Source: Alphaproteobacteria bacterium
GTDB lineage: Bacteria; Myxococcota_A; UBA796; UBA2385
Assembly (NCBI GenBank): GCA_020632755.1
Contig: JACKEY010000022.1
Span: 1-64,000 of the forward strand
Length of the DNA: 64,000 nt
Direction: 5' to 3'
A model generated the notes under the pieces. The model was not told the origin of the DNA and searched no databases. It was given only the letters and a program-made list of their open reading frames with translations. Numbering within the stretch: the stretch's first letter is position 1; every line of letters begins with the position of its first letter. Both the position numbers and the translations under genes were made by a program. Below, one piece after another: positions 26,103 to 34,780 of the stretch.

Positions 26103-29100
26103 TCAGCGGGCGAAGTAGGGCTTCTCGGTGGCCAGGAGGAGGAGGTCGGCGTCGCGCCGCCAGGCCGCCGGTGCTTCGGCGCCGCGGATCAGCACGCCGG
26201 CCAGCAACAGCTGGCCCCGTCCCGCCGGCACCAGGGTGGCGGCGGCGGCCTCGACCGCGGCGGCATCGGCCCACCACGCGGCGGTGGCGGCTTCGGCCGG
26301 CAGGTCGCCCGGCGCCATCTCGAAGGCATCGACGAAGCCCTGGACGGCGGCATCGGCGCCTTGGCCCTGGCGCACGGCGAGCCCCAGCCAGCTGCCGGCC
26401 AGCCCGCGCTCCGAGGCGTCATCGGGGGGAGGGGGCAGCGTGCCGTCGGCGCCGTCGCTGGCGGCCCGCAGCCAGCCCAGCAGCAGGCGGCCGTCGTCGT
26501 CGAGCTCGTCGGGCAGCGGCGCGGCGAGATCTCCCCGGTGCAGCGCAGCCCATGGACCTTCGCTGGTCCCCGCTTCCATGTCGAGAATCATCCCGAGCGC
26601 CGGCGAAGCGACCGTCATGGCCCGCACATCCTCGGTGTCCCGGGCCCCCTCGAGCATGCGCCGGGCGCGGACCGCGGGCATGGCGAGCTGCGGCCAGCGG
26701 CCGGGCAGGGCGTCACGGGCGATGTCCCAGCAGGCCAGCGCCTCCGGCCAGCGTCCGGCGCGGCCGTGGGCGTAGGCCGCCCCGACGGCAAGCCAGCCGT
26801 CCCCCGGGTGGGCGTCGAGGCCGGCGAGCATCGCGGCGTCTTCGGTCTGCCAGTCGGGAGCGCAGCGGGCGGCGGCATAGGCCAGGCCCGGGTCGTCGGG
26901 AGCCGCCGCGGCCAGGGCGCGGTGCTGCCGGCAGATCTGGTCGCGCGCGTCCCCGGCCCGGTCCTGCTGGGTGCGCAGCAGCTCGACCGACGGGCCGTCG
27001 GCCTCGATCCGGGCGGCCACCAGCGCGGGCAGGTCCGGGTCGTCCCCCAACAGCCCCAGCCAGACGCCCAGCTGGCCGTGGTCGACCGGGTCCAGCCGCG
27101 CGTGGGCCCAGGCCATGTCGTGCAGCTCGTCGAGCGGCGTGGTCCACGACAGCTGCATCGGGTCCTGGCCGGCCATGGACTCCAACACGGTGCGGCTGCC
27201 GCCGTCCCCCGACGTCTCGATCGAGCCGGGCGGATCCGTGAAGACATGATGCGCGCGGGTCTGCTGCCAGCGCGTCGTGCCCAGGAATCGCGGCGGGCGC
27301 TCCTCGGCGTCCCCGTAGACGGCGGTCCACTCGACCAGCGTCGTCGCCCCCGCCACGTTGTAGGCGTAGGTGGCCCACGGGCTGAGCCCGTCGACGTCGA
27401 AGGCTTCCACCTCGGTGCCGTCCTCGAGGGTGCTGTGGATCGCCACCGGCCCGTCGGCCGACAGGTCCAGGGTGGCGGTCCGGAAGGGCTCGACGCGCGC
27501 TGTCTGGCCACCGGCCTGCACGATCACGGGTGCCGCCAGGCCGTTGGTGATGGCGATGGTCGCGTCCCCGCTCGCCCCCGTCAGCAGCAGCGCCGGGGCC
27601 AGCACCCCACCGGCCACGGCGAGTCGCGCCGCCCCGGGCACGACGCCGTTGGCGGTCTGGAAGCGATCCCACCAGCCGAGCTGCTTCTGGCGGTCGCGCT
27701 CGGTGCCCGGGCAGCGCGTCGCGTACAGCCGGGGCACGGTGGGCGGGGGAGGGGCATCCGCGACAGGGAGGCCGGCCCGGTGCACCAGCGCGACCTGGGC
27801 TTCGGTGCGCAGCAGGGTCTCCAGCGTCGCCGTGGACGCCGTGCGCAGGGCCCGCAGGAAGGCGTCGACCCACGAGTCCACCGCGTCGAGCCACTCGCCC
27901 ATCTGGTTGCGGCCGGGCTCGATCAGGCCCTGGCGGTCGGGCAGCAGGTCGGTCCAGCCCGGCGGCGGCGCGCCCCCCTCGCTCCGCGCCGCCAGCGCGG
28001 CCGAGACCGGGGGGCTCAGCGACACGGCGCTGCGCTCGGACCAGATGTCGTCGAGCACCGCCACCACGTCGCGGCCGGCCACCACCAGCCGGTTGAGCTC
28101 GGCGCTGCTCACCGAGCCGTCGGCTACGGCGATCTGCAGGACGTTCTGCAGCTTGCCGCGGGCGTCGTCGAGGTCCTGGGCCCGGTGGTCCAGGTAGTGC
28201 AGCAGGGACAACAGCCCGACCAGGTGGGCTTCCCAGGCCGGCGACAGCGCGCGGGCCGACGCGCGATGGGCCGTGCGGATCCGCCGATCCCGCGCCAGCA
28301 GCGCCTCCCGGGCCGCCTTCGCCTCGTCCCGGACCCGAGTGAGCACGGACCGCAGCTTGCGCCGCGGCAGCTCCTCGCCGCGGTGGCGGATGACGCCGCC
28401 CGGCGCCGTCAGCACGCCGTCGGCGAGCCCCTGCAGGTGGACCACCTCCTCCTCCAGCTCCCGCCAGCGCTCCAGCGCCTCGCCCAGGCCGTCGTCGTAG
28501 AGCTGCCCCGCGTCCGGAGCGGCAGACCGGTCCAGCATCCCGGCTTCGACCGGGTCGTAGAGCGCCGCCGGGTCCTCGACCGACAGCACGGCGCTGCGGC
28601 GCAGGTAGGCGCCGCGGTACTGCGGGTCCAGGAAGGCGGCGGCGAACTGGCGGTCCAGGCGCTTCAGGCAGGCCGCGCCGGCGTCATCGGCGTCGGCCAC
28701 CAGCGCCAGGCCGTCCACGCCCGCCCGCTCGAACAGGTGCGCGGTCATGCGGCGGCGGGTGGCGGTGGGGTCCTGGAACAGGGCCCAGGCCGAGCGGGGG
28801 TCGAAGGGGCTCGCCAGGTAGCGGCGCTTGGCGTTGGCCTCGCGCTCGTGGTTGGGCGGGTGGGTCGACCACATGCGGGGCGGCTGGGCCAGCCCGGCGG
28901 TGAACAGCCGGTGGGCCGCGCGGTCGGCCGGCACGGCGGGCGGGGCCCCCCAGGTCGGGTCGCCGTGCACCCGCCGCAGCTGCTCCAGGATGCGCTGCTG
29001 CACCGTGAACAGGTCGACCGAGGCCAGCTTGCGGTCGTGCTGGCCGGCCACGAAGCGCGTGGCCTGGTCCCAGGCGTCGTCGGCCGGGCCGAGCCGGTGC

Positions 29101-29933
29101 AGGGCGTGGGGCAGGCTGTCGCTGCCGCTCACGCTGACGGCGACAAGGTCGGCCTGCAGCTCCATCTCGCGGGACAGCGCCCGCTCCGCGAGCAGGATCA
29201 GCCGGAAGGCCGTGTCCAGCACGGCGCGGATGGACCACACGACCAGCCGCATGATCCAGCCGATCCAGGCGACCCGCAGGTCGAACCGGCTCAGCGCGTC
29301 CAGGAAGCCGTCGAAGGCGTCGCGCTTGCCGATGATGTGGCCCGCGATCTGCTGGCTGGTGTAGACCCAGCGGCCGACGGCCATCGAGCGCTGCGCGAAG
29401 TGCCCGAACTCGTGGGCCAGGACCGCCTTGAACTCGTCGAGGGTCAGCACGTTGACCAGGCCGATGCCGATCTCGAGGTTCTTCTTCGTGGGCAGCAGCA
29501 GGTTGCGCAGGGACAGGTCGTAGAAGACGGCGGCGTTGACGCGGGGGGAGAGGAAGATCCGGTGCGGACGAGGCGCGCCCGCGTCGTCGGCGACCCGGTG
29601 CACGAAGGCGAACAGCCGCGGCTCGTCGGCCTCGTGCAGCTCGACCAGGCCGTCCGGGGCGCCCTTCTGGACGCCGAGCAGGCCCTTGGCCAGGAAGAAG
29701 AACAGGAAGGCGGCCGGGACGGCCTGCAGGAAGCCGATGATCTCGCCGGAGACCCAGCTGGCGTGGGCCTGGCGGAGGGCGATCCAGCCGAACCAGCCGG
29801 TGAGCCCGAGGTAGAGCAGCAGGAAGGCCAGCAGGCTGACGCTGGCCAGCCAGGCATGCCGCCGGTAGGCCGAGGTCGGCGCGGTCAGGTCCGCGGGGAC
29901 GCCCTCGGGGCGGGGCGGGTAGAGGTCTTCCAT
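26103..29933 (-). CDS. Very large membrane-associated M48-family metallopeptidase
   Basis: 1276 aa, several times the size of HtpX or Ste24. Two N-terminal membrane helices (about 28-50 and 62-88) are followed by the zinc motif HEFGH (174-178) and a downstream Glu in LSREMELQADL that fits the third ligand. Another hydrophobic segment lies near 215-235. The remaining 1000 residues contain an alpha-helical region, an Ala/Pro-rich part and a TPR-like C-terminal third with no motif I can name. The likely role is membrane protein quality control or processing of exported proteins. It stands alone on the minus strand. Confidence 0.75.
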   Translation of the reverse strand: MEDLYPPRPEGVPADLTAPTSAYRRHAWLASVSLLAFLLLYLGLTGWFGWIALRQAHASWVSGEIIGFLQAVPAAFLFFFLAKGLLGVQKGAPDGLVELHEADEPRLFAFVHRVADDAGAPRPHRIFLSPRVNAAVFYDLSLRNLLLPTKKNLEIGIGLVNVLTLDEFKAVLAHEFGHFAQRSMAVGRWVYTSQQIAGHIIGKRDAFDGFLDALSRFDLRVAWIGWIMRLVVWSIRAVLDTAFRLILLAERALSREMELQADLVAVSVSGSDSLPHALHRLGPADDAWDQATRFVAGQHDRKLASVDLFTVQQRILEQLRRVHGDPTWGAPPAVPADRAAHRLFTAGLAQPPRMWSTHPPNHEREANAKRRYLASPFDPRSAWALFQDPTATRRRMTAHLFERAGVDGLALVADADDAGAACLKRLDRQFAAAFLDPQYRGAYLRRSAVLSVEDPAALYDPVEAGMLDRSAAPDAGQLYDDGLGEALERWRELEEEVVHLQGLADGVLTAPGGVIRHRGEELPRRKLRSVLTRVRDEAKAAREALLARDRRIRTAHRASARALSPAWEAHLVGLLSLLHYLDHRAQDLDDARGKLQNVLQIAVADGSVSSAELNRLVVAGRDVVAVLDDIWSERSAVSLSPPVSAALAARSEGGAPPPGWTDLLPDRQGLIEPGRNQMGEWLDAVDSWVDAFLRALRTASTATLETLLRTEAQVALVHRAGLPVADAPPPPTVPRLYATRCPGTERDRQKQLGWWDRFQTANGVVPGAARLAVAGGVLAPALLLTGASGDATIAITNGLAAPVIVQAGGQTARVEPFRTATLDLSADGPVAIHSTLEDGTEVEAFDVDGLSPWATYAYNVAGATTLVEWTAVYGDAEERPPRFLGTTRWQQTRAHHVFTDPPGSIETSGDGGSRTVLESMAGQDPMQLSWTTPLDELHDMAWAHARLDPVDHGQLGVWLGLLGDDPDLPALVAARIEADGPSVELLRTQQDRAGDARDQICRQHRALAAAAPDDPGLAYAAARCAPDWQTEDAAMLAGLDAHPGDGWLAVGAAYAHGRAGRWPEALACWDIARDALPGRWPQLAMPAVRARRMLEGARDTEDVRAMTVASPALGMILDMEAGTSEGPWAALHRGDLAAPLPDELDDDGRLLLGWLRAASDGADGTLPPPPDDASERGLAGSWLGLAVRQGQGADAAVQGFVDAFEMAPGDLPAEAATAAWWADAAAVEAAAATLVPAGRGQLLLAGVLIRGAEAPAAWRRDADLLLLATEKPYFAR

Positions 29934-30011
29934 CGTGCAACCCTGGGATCGGCCGGGCGAGGGTGGTCGAGTCTACGGCGAGATAGGCTGGCACTCCACC
30001 GAGGAGGCCCC

Positions 30012-30923
30012 ATGGGCAGCACGTCGGACGCAGGCACCGGGCGCATCGTCGCCGGCTTCCTGGCCCCCCATCCGCCGCACCTGGTCTACGCCGAGAACCC
30101 TCCGCAGAACGAGCCGCGGGCCACCGGCGGCTGGGAGACCCTGCGGGCCGGCTACGCCGCCGTCCGCGAGCGCCTGGCCGGGCTCGACTTCGACGTCATC
30201 GTCGTGCACAGCCCCCACTGGAAGACCGTCACCGGCCACCACCTGCTGGGCGTGCCCCGGTTCCAGGGCCGCTCGGTGGACCCGATCTTCCCGAACCTGT
30301 TCCGCTACGACTACAACCTGAAGGTCGACGTCGAGCTGGCCCGCGCCATCGCCGACCAGGGCCGCGCCGCCGGCCTGCACATGGAGCTGATGGAGAACCC
30401 CGACTTCCGCGTGGACTACGGGACCATCACCAGCTGCCACCTGGCCCACCCGGACTGGGACGTGCCCATCGTCGCGATCAGCAGCAACCGGGCCTACTTC
30501 TACTTCAGCAACGAGGTCGGCGAAGCCGAGATGCTCGGGCTCGGCGCGGCCACCCGCCGGGCCATCGAAGCCACCGGACGCCGGGCCGTGCTGCTGGCCA
30601 GCAACAGCCTCAGCCACCGGCACTTCACCGTCGAGCCCGCCGTGCCCGAAGACCCCTCCTTCGAGCGGCCCTACTCCCTCAACCAGTACGAGTGGGACAT
30701 GCACGTCGTCGACCTGATGCGGCGCGGCCGCTGCCGCCAGCTGCTCGACGAGATGCCCGACTTCATCGAGCAGGCCACCAGCGAGTGCAAGGACGGGTCG
30801 CTGACCTGGTTGCTCGGCGCCCTGGGCGTGCCCGACTACCCCGCCACCGTGCACGCCTACGGCACCGTCATCGGCACCGGCAACGCCGTGGTCGAGTGGA
30901 CCCCGCCCGTCGGGAGCGCCTGA
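30012..30923 (+). CDS. Class III extradiol ring-cleavage dioxygenase, catalytic (LigB/AmnB-like) subunit
   Basis: 303 aa. GAGGAGG at 30001-30007 fixes the ATG start. It belongs to the LigB superfamily, which opens catechol or 2-aminophenol rings next to the hydroxyl using Fe(II). Candidate iron ligands are in APHPPH (His20/His23), VVHSPHW (His66/His69) and the C-terminal VVEW Glu. The next gene, overlapping as TGATG, encodes a relative that lacks the second His pair, like the AmnB/AmnA pair of 2-aminophenol 1,6-dioxygenase. With the fused deaminase domain next door, an amino-aromatic substrate is the best guess. Confidence 0.82.
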   Translation: MGSTSDAGTGRIVAGFLAPHPPHLVYAENPPQNEPRATGGWETLRAGYAAVRERLAGLDFDVIVVHSPHWKTVTGHHLLGVPRFQGRSVDPIFPNLFRYDYNLKVDVELARAIADQGRAAGLHMELMENPDFRVDYGTITSCHLAHPDWDVPIVAISSNRAYFYFSNEVGEAEMLGLGAATRRAIEATGRRAVLLASNSLSHRHFTVEPAVPEDPSFERPYSLNQYEWDMHVVDLMRRGRCRQLLDEMPDFIEQATSECKDGSLTWLLGALGVPDYPATVHAYGTVIGTGNAVVEWTPPVGSA

Positions 30924-32518
30924 TGCCCGTCGTCGCCGGCTACATCGTCCCCGGGCTGCCCCACCCGCTGCTGGCCCCCGACCGCTCGCCGCACTGGCGG
31001 GCCGTGCGCGACGGCTTCGACGCCGCCGCGGCCCGGATCCGCCAGGCCATGGTCGACCACGGCGCCGACCTGCTGGTGCTCTACAGCACGCAGTGGGTCA
31101 GCGTCATCGGCCACCAGGTCCAGGCCGACCCCGACGCCGCCTGGACCCACGTCGACCCCGAGTTCCACCAGCTCGGAAGCATGCCCTACCGGTTCCGGAT
31201 CGACGCCGACTACGCGCAGGCCTACGCCGCTGCTGCGCAGGCCCGCGGCCTGTCCTGCCGCCCGGTGTCCTACCGGGGCTTCCCCATCGACACCGGCACC
31301 ATCGTCGCCCTGCAGCTGCTGAACGCCGACAACGCCCTGCCGGCGACGACGACCAGCTGCAACATGTACGCCGACCGCGGCGAGACCCTGGTGCTGGGCA
31401 AGGCGGCCCGCGACGCCATCGACGCCGGCGGCCGCCGCGCCATCGCGGTCGCCGTCACCAGCCTGTCCGCCCGCAAGCACGTGCGCCCCGTGGACCCCGC
31501 CGACGACCAGCTGGCCAGCGCCAAGGACGCCGAGTGGAACGACAAGCTGCTCGAGATCCTGTCCGAAGGGCGGCTCGAGGACGTCGCCCAGCTGGCCCGC
31601 ACCGTGGCCCACCAGGCGCACGCCGACAGCCAGATGCGCGCCTTCTGGTGGCTGTCGGCCGTCATGGGCCAGCACAACCGCTACCGCGGCGAGGTGCTGG
31701 CCTACGCACCCGTCTGGGGCACCGGCGCCGCCGTGGTCGAGTTGGTCCCGGCCCAGGTCGCCCAGGGCCAGCACGAGTTCGACGAAGACGACGTCGACCG
31801 CTACCACGGCGACCTCGAGGTGCTGGAGAGCGCCGGCACCCAGCGGGGTCCCGGCGGAGCGCCGATGGGCGCCGCCCTGGGGCGTGGGCTCGGGCGGGTC
31901 GGTCCCGGGGAGATCCCCGGCGCCGCCGTCAGCCTGGACAAGCTGCTCGACCAGCCGCTGCCGCCGCGGCCCGCGGACCTCGCTGGACGCATGGCCGCCC
32001 CGGCCGGGACCCGCGCCGACCGCTCCACGACCCCGCTGCACGAGCCGCCCGTCGTGGCCGGCGGCACCAACGCCGCGGCCGCCCCCAAGCCCGTCGGCCC
32101 CTACCCCCACGCCCGCCGCGTGGGCGACCTGCTGTTCCTGTCCGGCGTCGGCCCCCGCCAGGCCGGCACCGACACCATCCCCGGCGGCGCCATCCGCGCC
32201 CCCGACGGTACGCCGCAGGACTACGACATCGAAGCGCAGACCCGCGCCTGCATCGACAACATCGCCGCCATCCTGCGGGCGGCGGGCAGCGACCTGTCCC
32301 GCGTGCTCGACGTCACCGCCTTCCTGGTCGACATGGACCGCGACTTCGCCGGCTACAACCGTGTCTACGGCGAGTTCTTCGCCACGGTCGGCGCCACCCG
32401 CACCACGGTCGCGGTCGCGGCGCTGCCGACGCCCATCGCCGTCGAGCTCAAGGTCGTCGCCGCCGCCGGGGACGTCGATCTCGCCGCGCTGGCCGACGGG
32501 AAGTGGACGGGCGCGTGA
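30923..32518 (+). CDS. Fusion of a non-catalytic LigB-type dioxygenase subunit and a RidA-family 2-aminomuconate deaminase
   Basis: 531 aa. The ATG at 30923 overlaps the previous stop. Residues 1-275 are LigB-like (GLPHPLLAPD at 11-20), but where the partner has HSPHW this protein has YSTQW, so two metal-site histidines are missing; this matches a structural alpha subunit. A Pro/Ala-rich linker (about 290-385) leads to a RidA/YjgF domain (about 390-531) with GPYPHARRVGDLLFLSG and the ATRTTVAVAALP strand carrying the conserved Arg. That domain is typical of 2-aminomuconate deaminases. Joining ring cleavage and deamination in one chain is unusual. Confidence 0.8.
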   Translation: MPVVAGYIVPGLPHPLLAPDRSPHWRAVRDGFDAAAARIRQAMVDHGADLLVLYSTQWVSVIGHQVQADPDAAWTHVDPEFHQLGSMPYRFRIDADYAQAYAAAAQARGLSCRPVSYRGFPIDTGTIVALQLLNADNALPATTTSCNMYADRGETLVLGKAARDAIDAGGRRAIAVAVTSLSARKHVRPVDPADDQLASAKDAEWNDKLLEILSEGRLEDVAQLARTVAHQAHADSQMRAFWWLSAVMGQHNRYRGEVLAYAPVWGTGAAVVELVPAQVAQGQHEFDEDDVDRYHGDLEVLESAGTQRGPGGAPMGAALGRGLGRVGPGEIPGAAVSLDKLLDQPLPPRPADLAGRMAAPAGTRADRSTTPLHEPPVVAGGTNAAAAPKPVGPYPHARRVGDLLFLSGVGPRQAGTDTIPGGAIRAPDGTPQDYDIEAQTRACIDNIAAILRAAGSDLSRVLDVTAFLVDMDRDFAGYNRVYGEFFATVGATRTTVAVAALPTPIAVELKVVAAAGDVDLAALADGKWTGA

Positions 32519-33147
32519 GCCTGATCGACATCAGCCCGCCGCTGACGCCGGACATCGCCGTCTGGCCGGGGGACGTGCCCTTCTCGCAGGCCTACGCCCT
32601 GCGCATCGCCGACGGCGCCAACCTGGACCTGTCCAGCGTCACGACCACCGTGCACGTCGGCGCCCACGCCGACGGACCCAGCCACTACGCCGCCGACGGG
32701 GCCGGCATCGGCGAGCGCCCGCTCGACCGCTACTACGGCCCCTGCCAGGTCATCGCCGTCGACGTGGCCCGCGGCGCCCGCATCCTGCCCGCCGACGTCG
32801 CCGTGCCGATCGCTGCCCCCCGCGTGCTGTTCCGCACGGGCACCTTCCCCGATCCCAACCGGTTCGACCGCGACTTCGCCGCCCTGTCCCCCGCCCTGGT
32901 CGACTGGCTGGCCGACCGGGGCGTCGTCCTGGTCGGCATCGACACGCCGAGCGTCGATCCCTTCGACAGCAAGGCCCTCGAGAGCCACCAGGCGATCCAC
33001 CGGCGGGATCTGGCCATCCTCGAAGGCGTCGTGCTCGGCCACGTGGACCCGGGCCGCTACACGCTCATCGCCCTGCCGCTGCGCATCCCGGGGGCCGACG
33101 CCAGCCCGGTGCGCGCTGCCCTCAGCCCCCTGCCTCCCACGGCGTGA
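32515..33147 (+). CDS. kynB: Kynurenine formamidase / cyclase family protein
   Basis: 210 aa, the usual KynB length. The GTG start overlaps the previous stop as GTGA. The metal-binding motif HVGAHADGPSHY matches HxGxHxDxPxH of the bacterial KynB / isatin-hydrolase cyclase family. The conserved DTPSVDP and the His-Arg pair HQAIHRRD follow. KynB hydrolyses N-formylkynurenine, the product of tryptophan dioxygenase, whose gene is at 44925-46052. Here it is the third gene of the ring-cleavage operon. A different cyclic amide substrate is possible. Confidence 0.85.
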   Translation: MSLIDISPPLTPDIAVWPGDVPFSQAYALRIADGANLDLSSVTTTVHVGAHADGPSHYAADGAGIGERPLDRYYGPCQVIAVDVARGARILPADVAVPIAAPRVLFRTGTFPDPNRFDRDFAALSPALVDWLADRGVVLVGIDTPSVDPFDSKALESHQAIHRRDLAILEGVVLGHVDPGRYTLIALPLRIPGADASPVRAALSPLPPTA

Positions 33148-33910
33148 GCCCTTTGGCGATGGCGGCGCGGGTGTCGGCCATCAGCCGCTCGCGGTCGCCG
33201 CCGTAGGCGGCGGTGTCGATGGGCGGGTGCACCGTGATGCGCACCCGGCCCGGCAGCAGCCGCAGCCGCTTGCCGGGCAGCACGGCGTTGCTGCCGCTCA
33301 CGCTGATCGGCAGGATCGGCAGGCCCATGTCCTGGGCCATGATGAAGCCGCCCTTCTTGAACGCCTGCATGCGGCCGTCCCGGCTGCGGGTGCCTTCCGG
33401 GAAGAAGGCCACCGACAGGTGCTCGCGTTCCATGCGCTCGCGGGCGCGCGTCAGGCTGGCGATGGACCGCTCGCGGCTGCTGCGGTCGACGAAGACGTGG
33501 CCGCCGTAGGTGCAGTACCAGCCGAGCCCGGGGACCCGGCGCAGCTCCTCCTTCACCACCCAGCGGAACTGGTGCCGCCAGTTGGCGTAGAAGCTCGGCA
33601 CGTCGAAGTGGCTCTGGTGGTTGAGCATGTAGACGTAGCTCTGGCCGTCGACGACGTGCTCGCGGCCGACGACCTCGACCCGCGTGAAGTTCAGCCACAG
33701 CAGCAGCCGGCACCAGGCCTTGCCCACGTACCAGCCGGCGTTCTGGTTCACGACCGACGCCAGGACGGCGGTGATGCCGAAGCCCAGGGTGGCGGCGATG
33801 GTCGGCAGCAGGAAGCCCAGCACCGCCCACGGCGCGTAGAGCAGGAACCGCCGGTCGCGGCGGCGATCGGCTTCCTGCCAGCGGGCGGCCAGGTCGGTGG
33901 GCTCGGACAT
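33122..33910 (-). CDS. plsC: 1-acyl-sn-glycerol-3-phosphate acyltransferase
   Basis: 262 aa. PlsC makes phosphatidic acid from lysophosphatidic acid at the membrane. The acyltransferase HX4D motif is NHQSHFD (His98, Asp103), and the second block is FPEGTRSRDGRMQAFKKG. One or two hydrophobic segments lie at 25-52. Its last 26 bp overlap the convergent kynB gene, so both 3' ends are shared. Length and blocks agree with PlsC; relatives acylating other lipids cannot be excluded. Confidence 0.9.
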   Translation of the reverse strand: MSEPTDLAARWQEADRRRDRRFLLYAPWAVLGFLLPTIAATLGFGITAVLASVVNQNAGWYVGKAWCRLLLWLNFTRVEVVGREHVVDGQSYVYMLNHQSHFDVPSFYANWRHQFRWVVKEELRRVPGLGWYCTYGGHVFVDRSSRERSIASLTRARERMEREHLSVAFFPEGTRSRDGRMQAFKKGGFIMAQDMGLPILPISVSGSNAVLPGKRLRLLPGRVRITVHPPIDTAAYGGDRERLMADTRAAIAKGLTPWEAGG

Positions 33911-33942
33911 GGGCGGCAGTCTACTGCCGGCGCGGGGGCCGG

Positions 33943-34590
33943 TCAGCCCTCCCAGCAGCGCTCCAGCGCCTCGAAGTACACGGCCAGCTCGTCGCAGTCA
34001 CCGGTCCACGGCTCGTCGATGGACACGGCCTCGCACTCGTTGGGGATGCCGTCGCCGTCGGAGTCGGTGCCGCCCCCGCCGCTGCCGCCGCCCTCGTCCG
34101 TGCTCTCCCAGCCGACGGTCTCGTAGCACTCGAAGATCAGCCACAGCTGGTCTTCCGGCAGCTCCATGCCGTGGGCGCGCAGCAGCTCCTGGGCGGCCAG
34201 CGGTCCGGCCTCGAGCATCACCCGCCACAGGTCTTCCACCGTCAGGCCGATGCCGGCGAGCATCGCGTCCATCTCGGTCAGGATGGCGCGGCACTCCTCG
34301 GCCCAGGGGTCCTCGCCGCCGCCGCCGCCGTCACCGCCCCAGCACTCCTCGGCCATCATGTGCAGCTCTTCGGCGTGGGCTTCGTAGTAGGCCTCGATGC
34401 CCTCGCACTCCTCGCTGCCGGCCCCGGGGCGCGGCTCGTCCTGATCGTCGCTCCAGTCGTCGTCGTCGCGGCAGTCGTCGTCCCAGCGGTCGCGACAGGG
34501 CTTGTCGTCGGCGGGCACGTAGATGATGCAGGCCTGGGCGAGGCCGAGGAGGAGCAGCGCGGACCAGGAGCGGACGGAGGAGGGGACCAT
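33943..34590 (-). CDS. Acidic lipoprotein of unknown function
   Basis: 215 aa from ATG 34588-34590, preceded in its own direction by GGAGCC. A signal peptide with lipobox (LAQAC) is followed by an Asp/Arg-rich, acidic, low-complexity region, a helical domain with spaced cysteines, and a DSDGDGIPNECE segment like a thrombospondin type-3 calcium motif. No enzyme motif is seen. It is divergent from the TIGR02147 gene and shares the 190-bp upstream region that holds two TGTACTGGAG repeats. Confidence 0.65.
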   Translation of the reverse strand: MVPSSVRSWSALLLLGLAQACIIYVPADDKPCRDRWDDDCRDDDDWSDDQDEPRPGAGSEECEGIEAYYEAHAEELHMMAEECWGGDGGGGGEDPWAEECRAILTEMDAMLAGIGLTVEDLWRVMLEAGPLAAQELLRAHGMELPEDQLWLIFECYETVGWESTDEGGGSGGGGTDSDGDGIPNECEAVSIDEPWTGDCDELAVYFEALERCWEG

Positions 34591-34684
34591 GGGGGGCTCC
34601 GTGACAAGAGGTGACGCGAGGGTAGCGCTGGGCGGAGGCGGCCGCGTGACGAAGCCGGCCGTGGCGGTCGAGGGCCGCGCGCGA

Positions 34685-34763
34685 TGTACTGGAGGGGAGG
34701 AACGTGCGGAGGAGGCGATCGCTGGACGAGTAAGGAACCAGAAGGGTTCCCGGTGTACTGGAG
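34685..34763. promoter_or_regulatory. Two direct TGTACTGGAG repeats in a divergent promoter region
   Basis: The decamer TGTACTGGAG occurs at 34685-34694 and 34754-34763, 69 bp apart, between the divergent lipoprotein and TIGR02147 genes. Such AT-containing words are rare in this GC-rich DNA. A small hairpin GGAACC-AGAAG-GGTTCC lies between them (about 34734-34750). A related palindrome, GTACTG-N6-CAGTAC, is at 36982. They could be binding sites for the neighbouring regulator; this is inference. Confidence 0.4.
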
Positions 34764-34780
34764 CTGTGTAGGATGCATCC

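Noticed and set aside
25491..30011. Long plus-strand open frame leading into the dioxygenase gene
   Set aside because: It is antisense to the lipoprotein and M48 genes. The ribosome binding site at 30001-30007 and family length place the real start at 30012.
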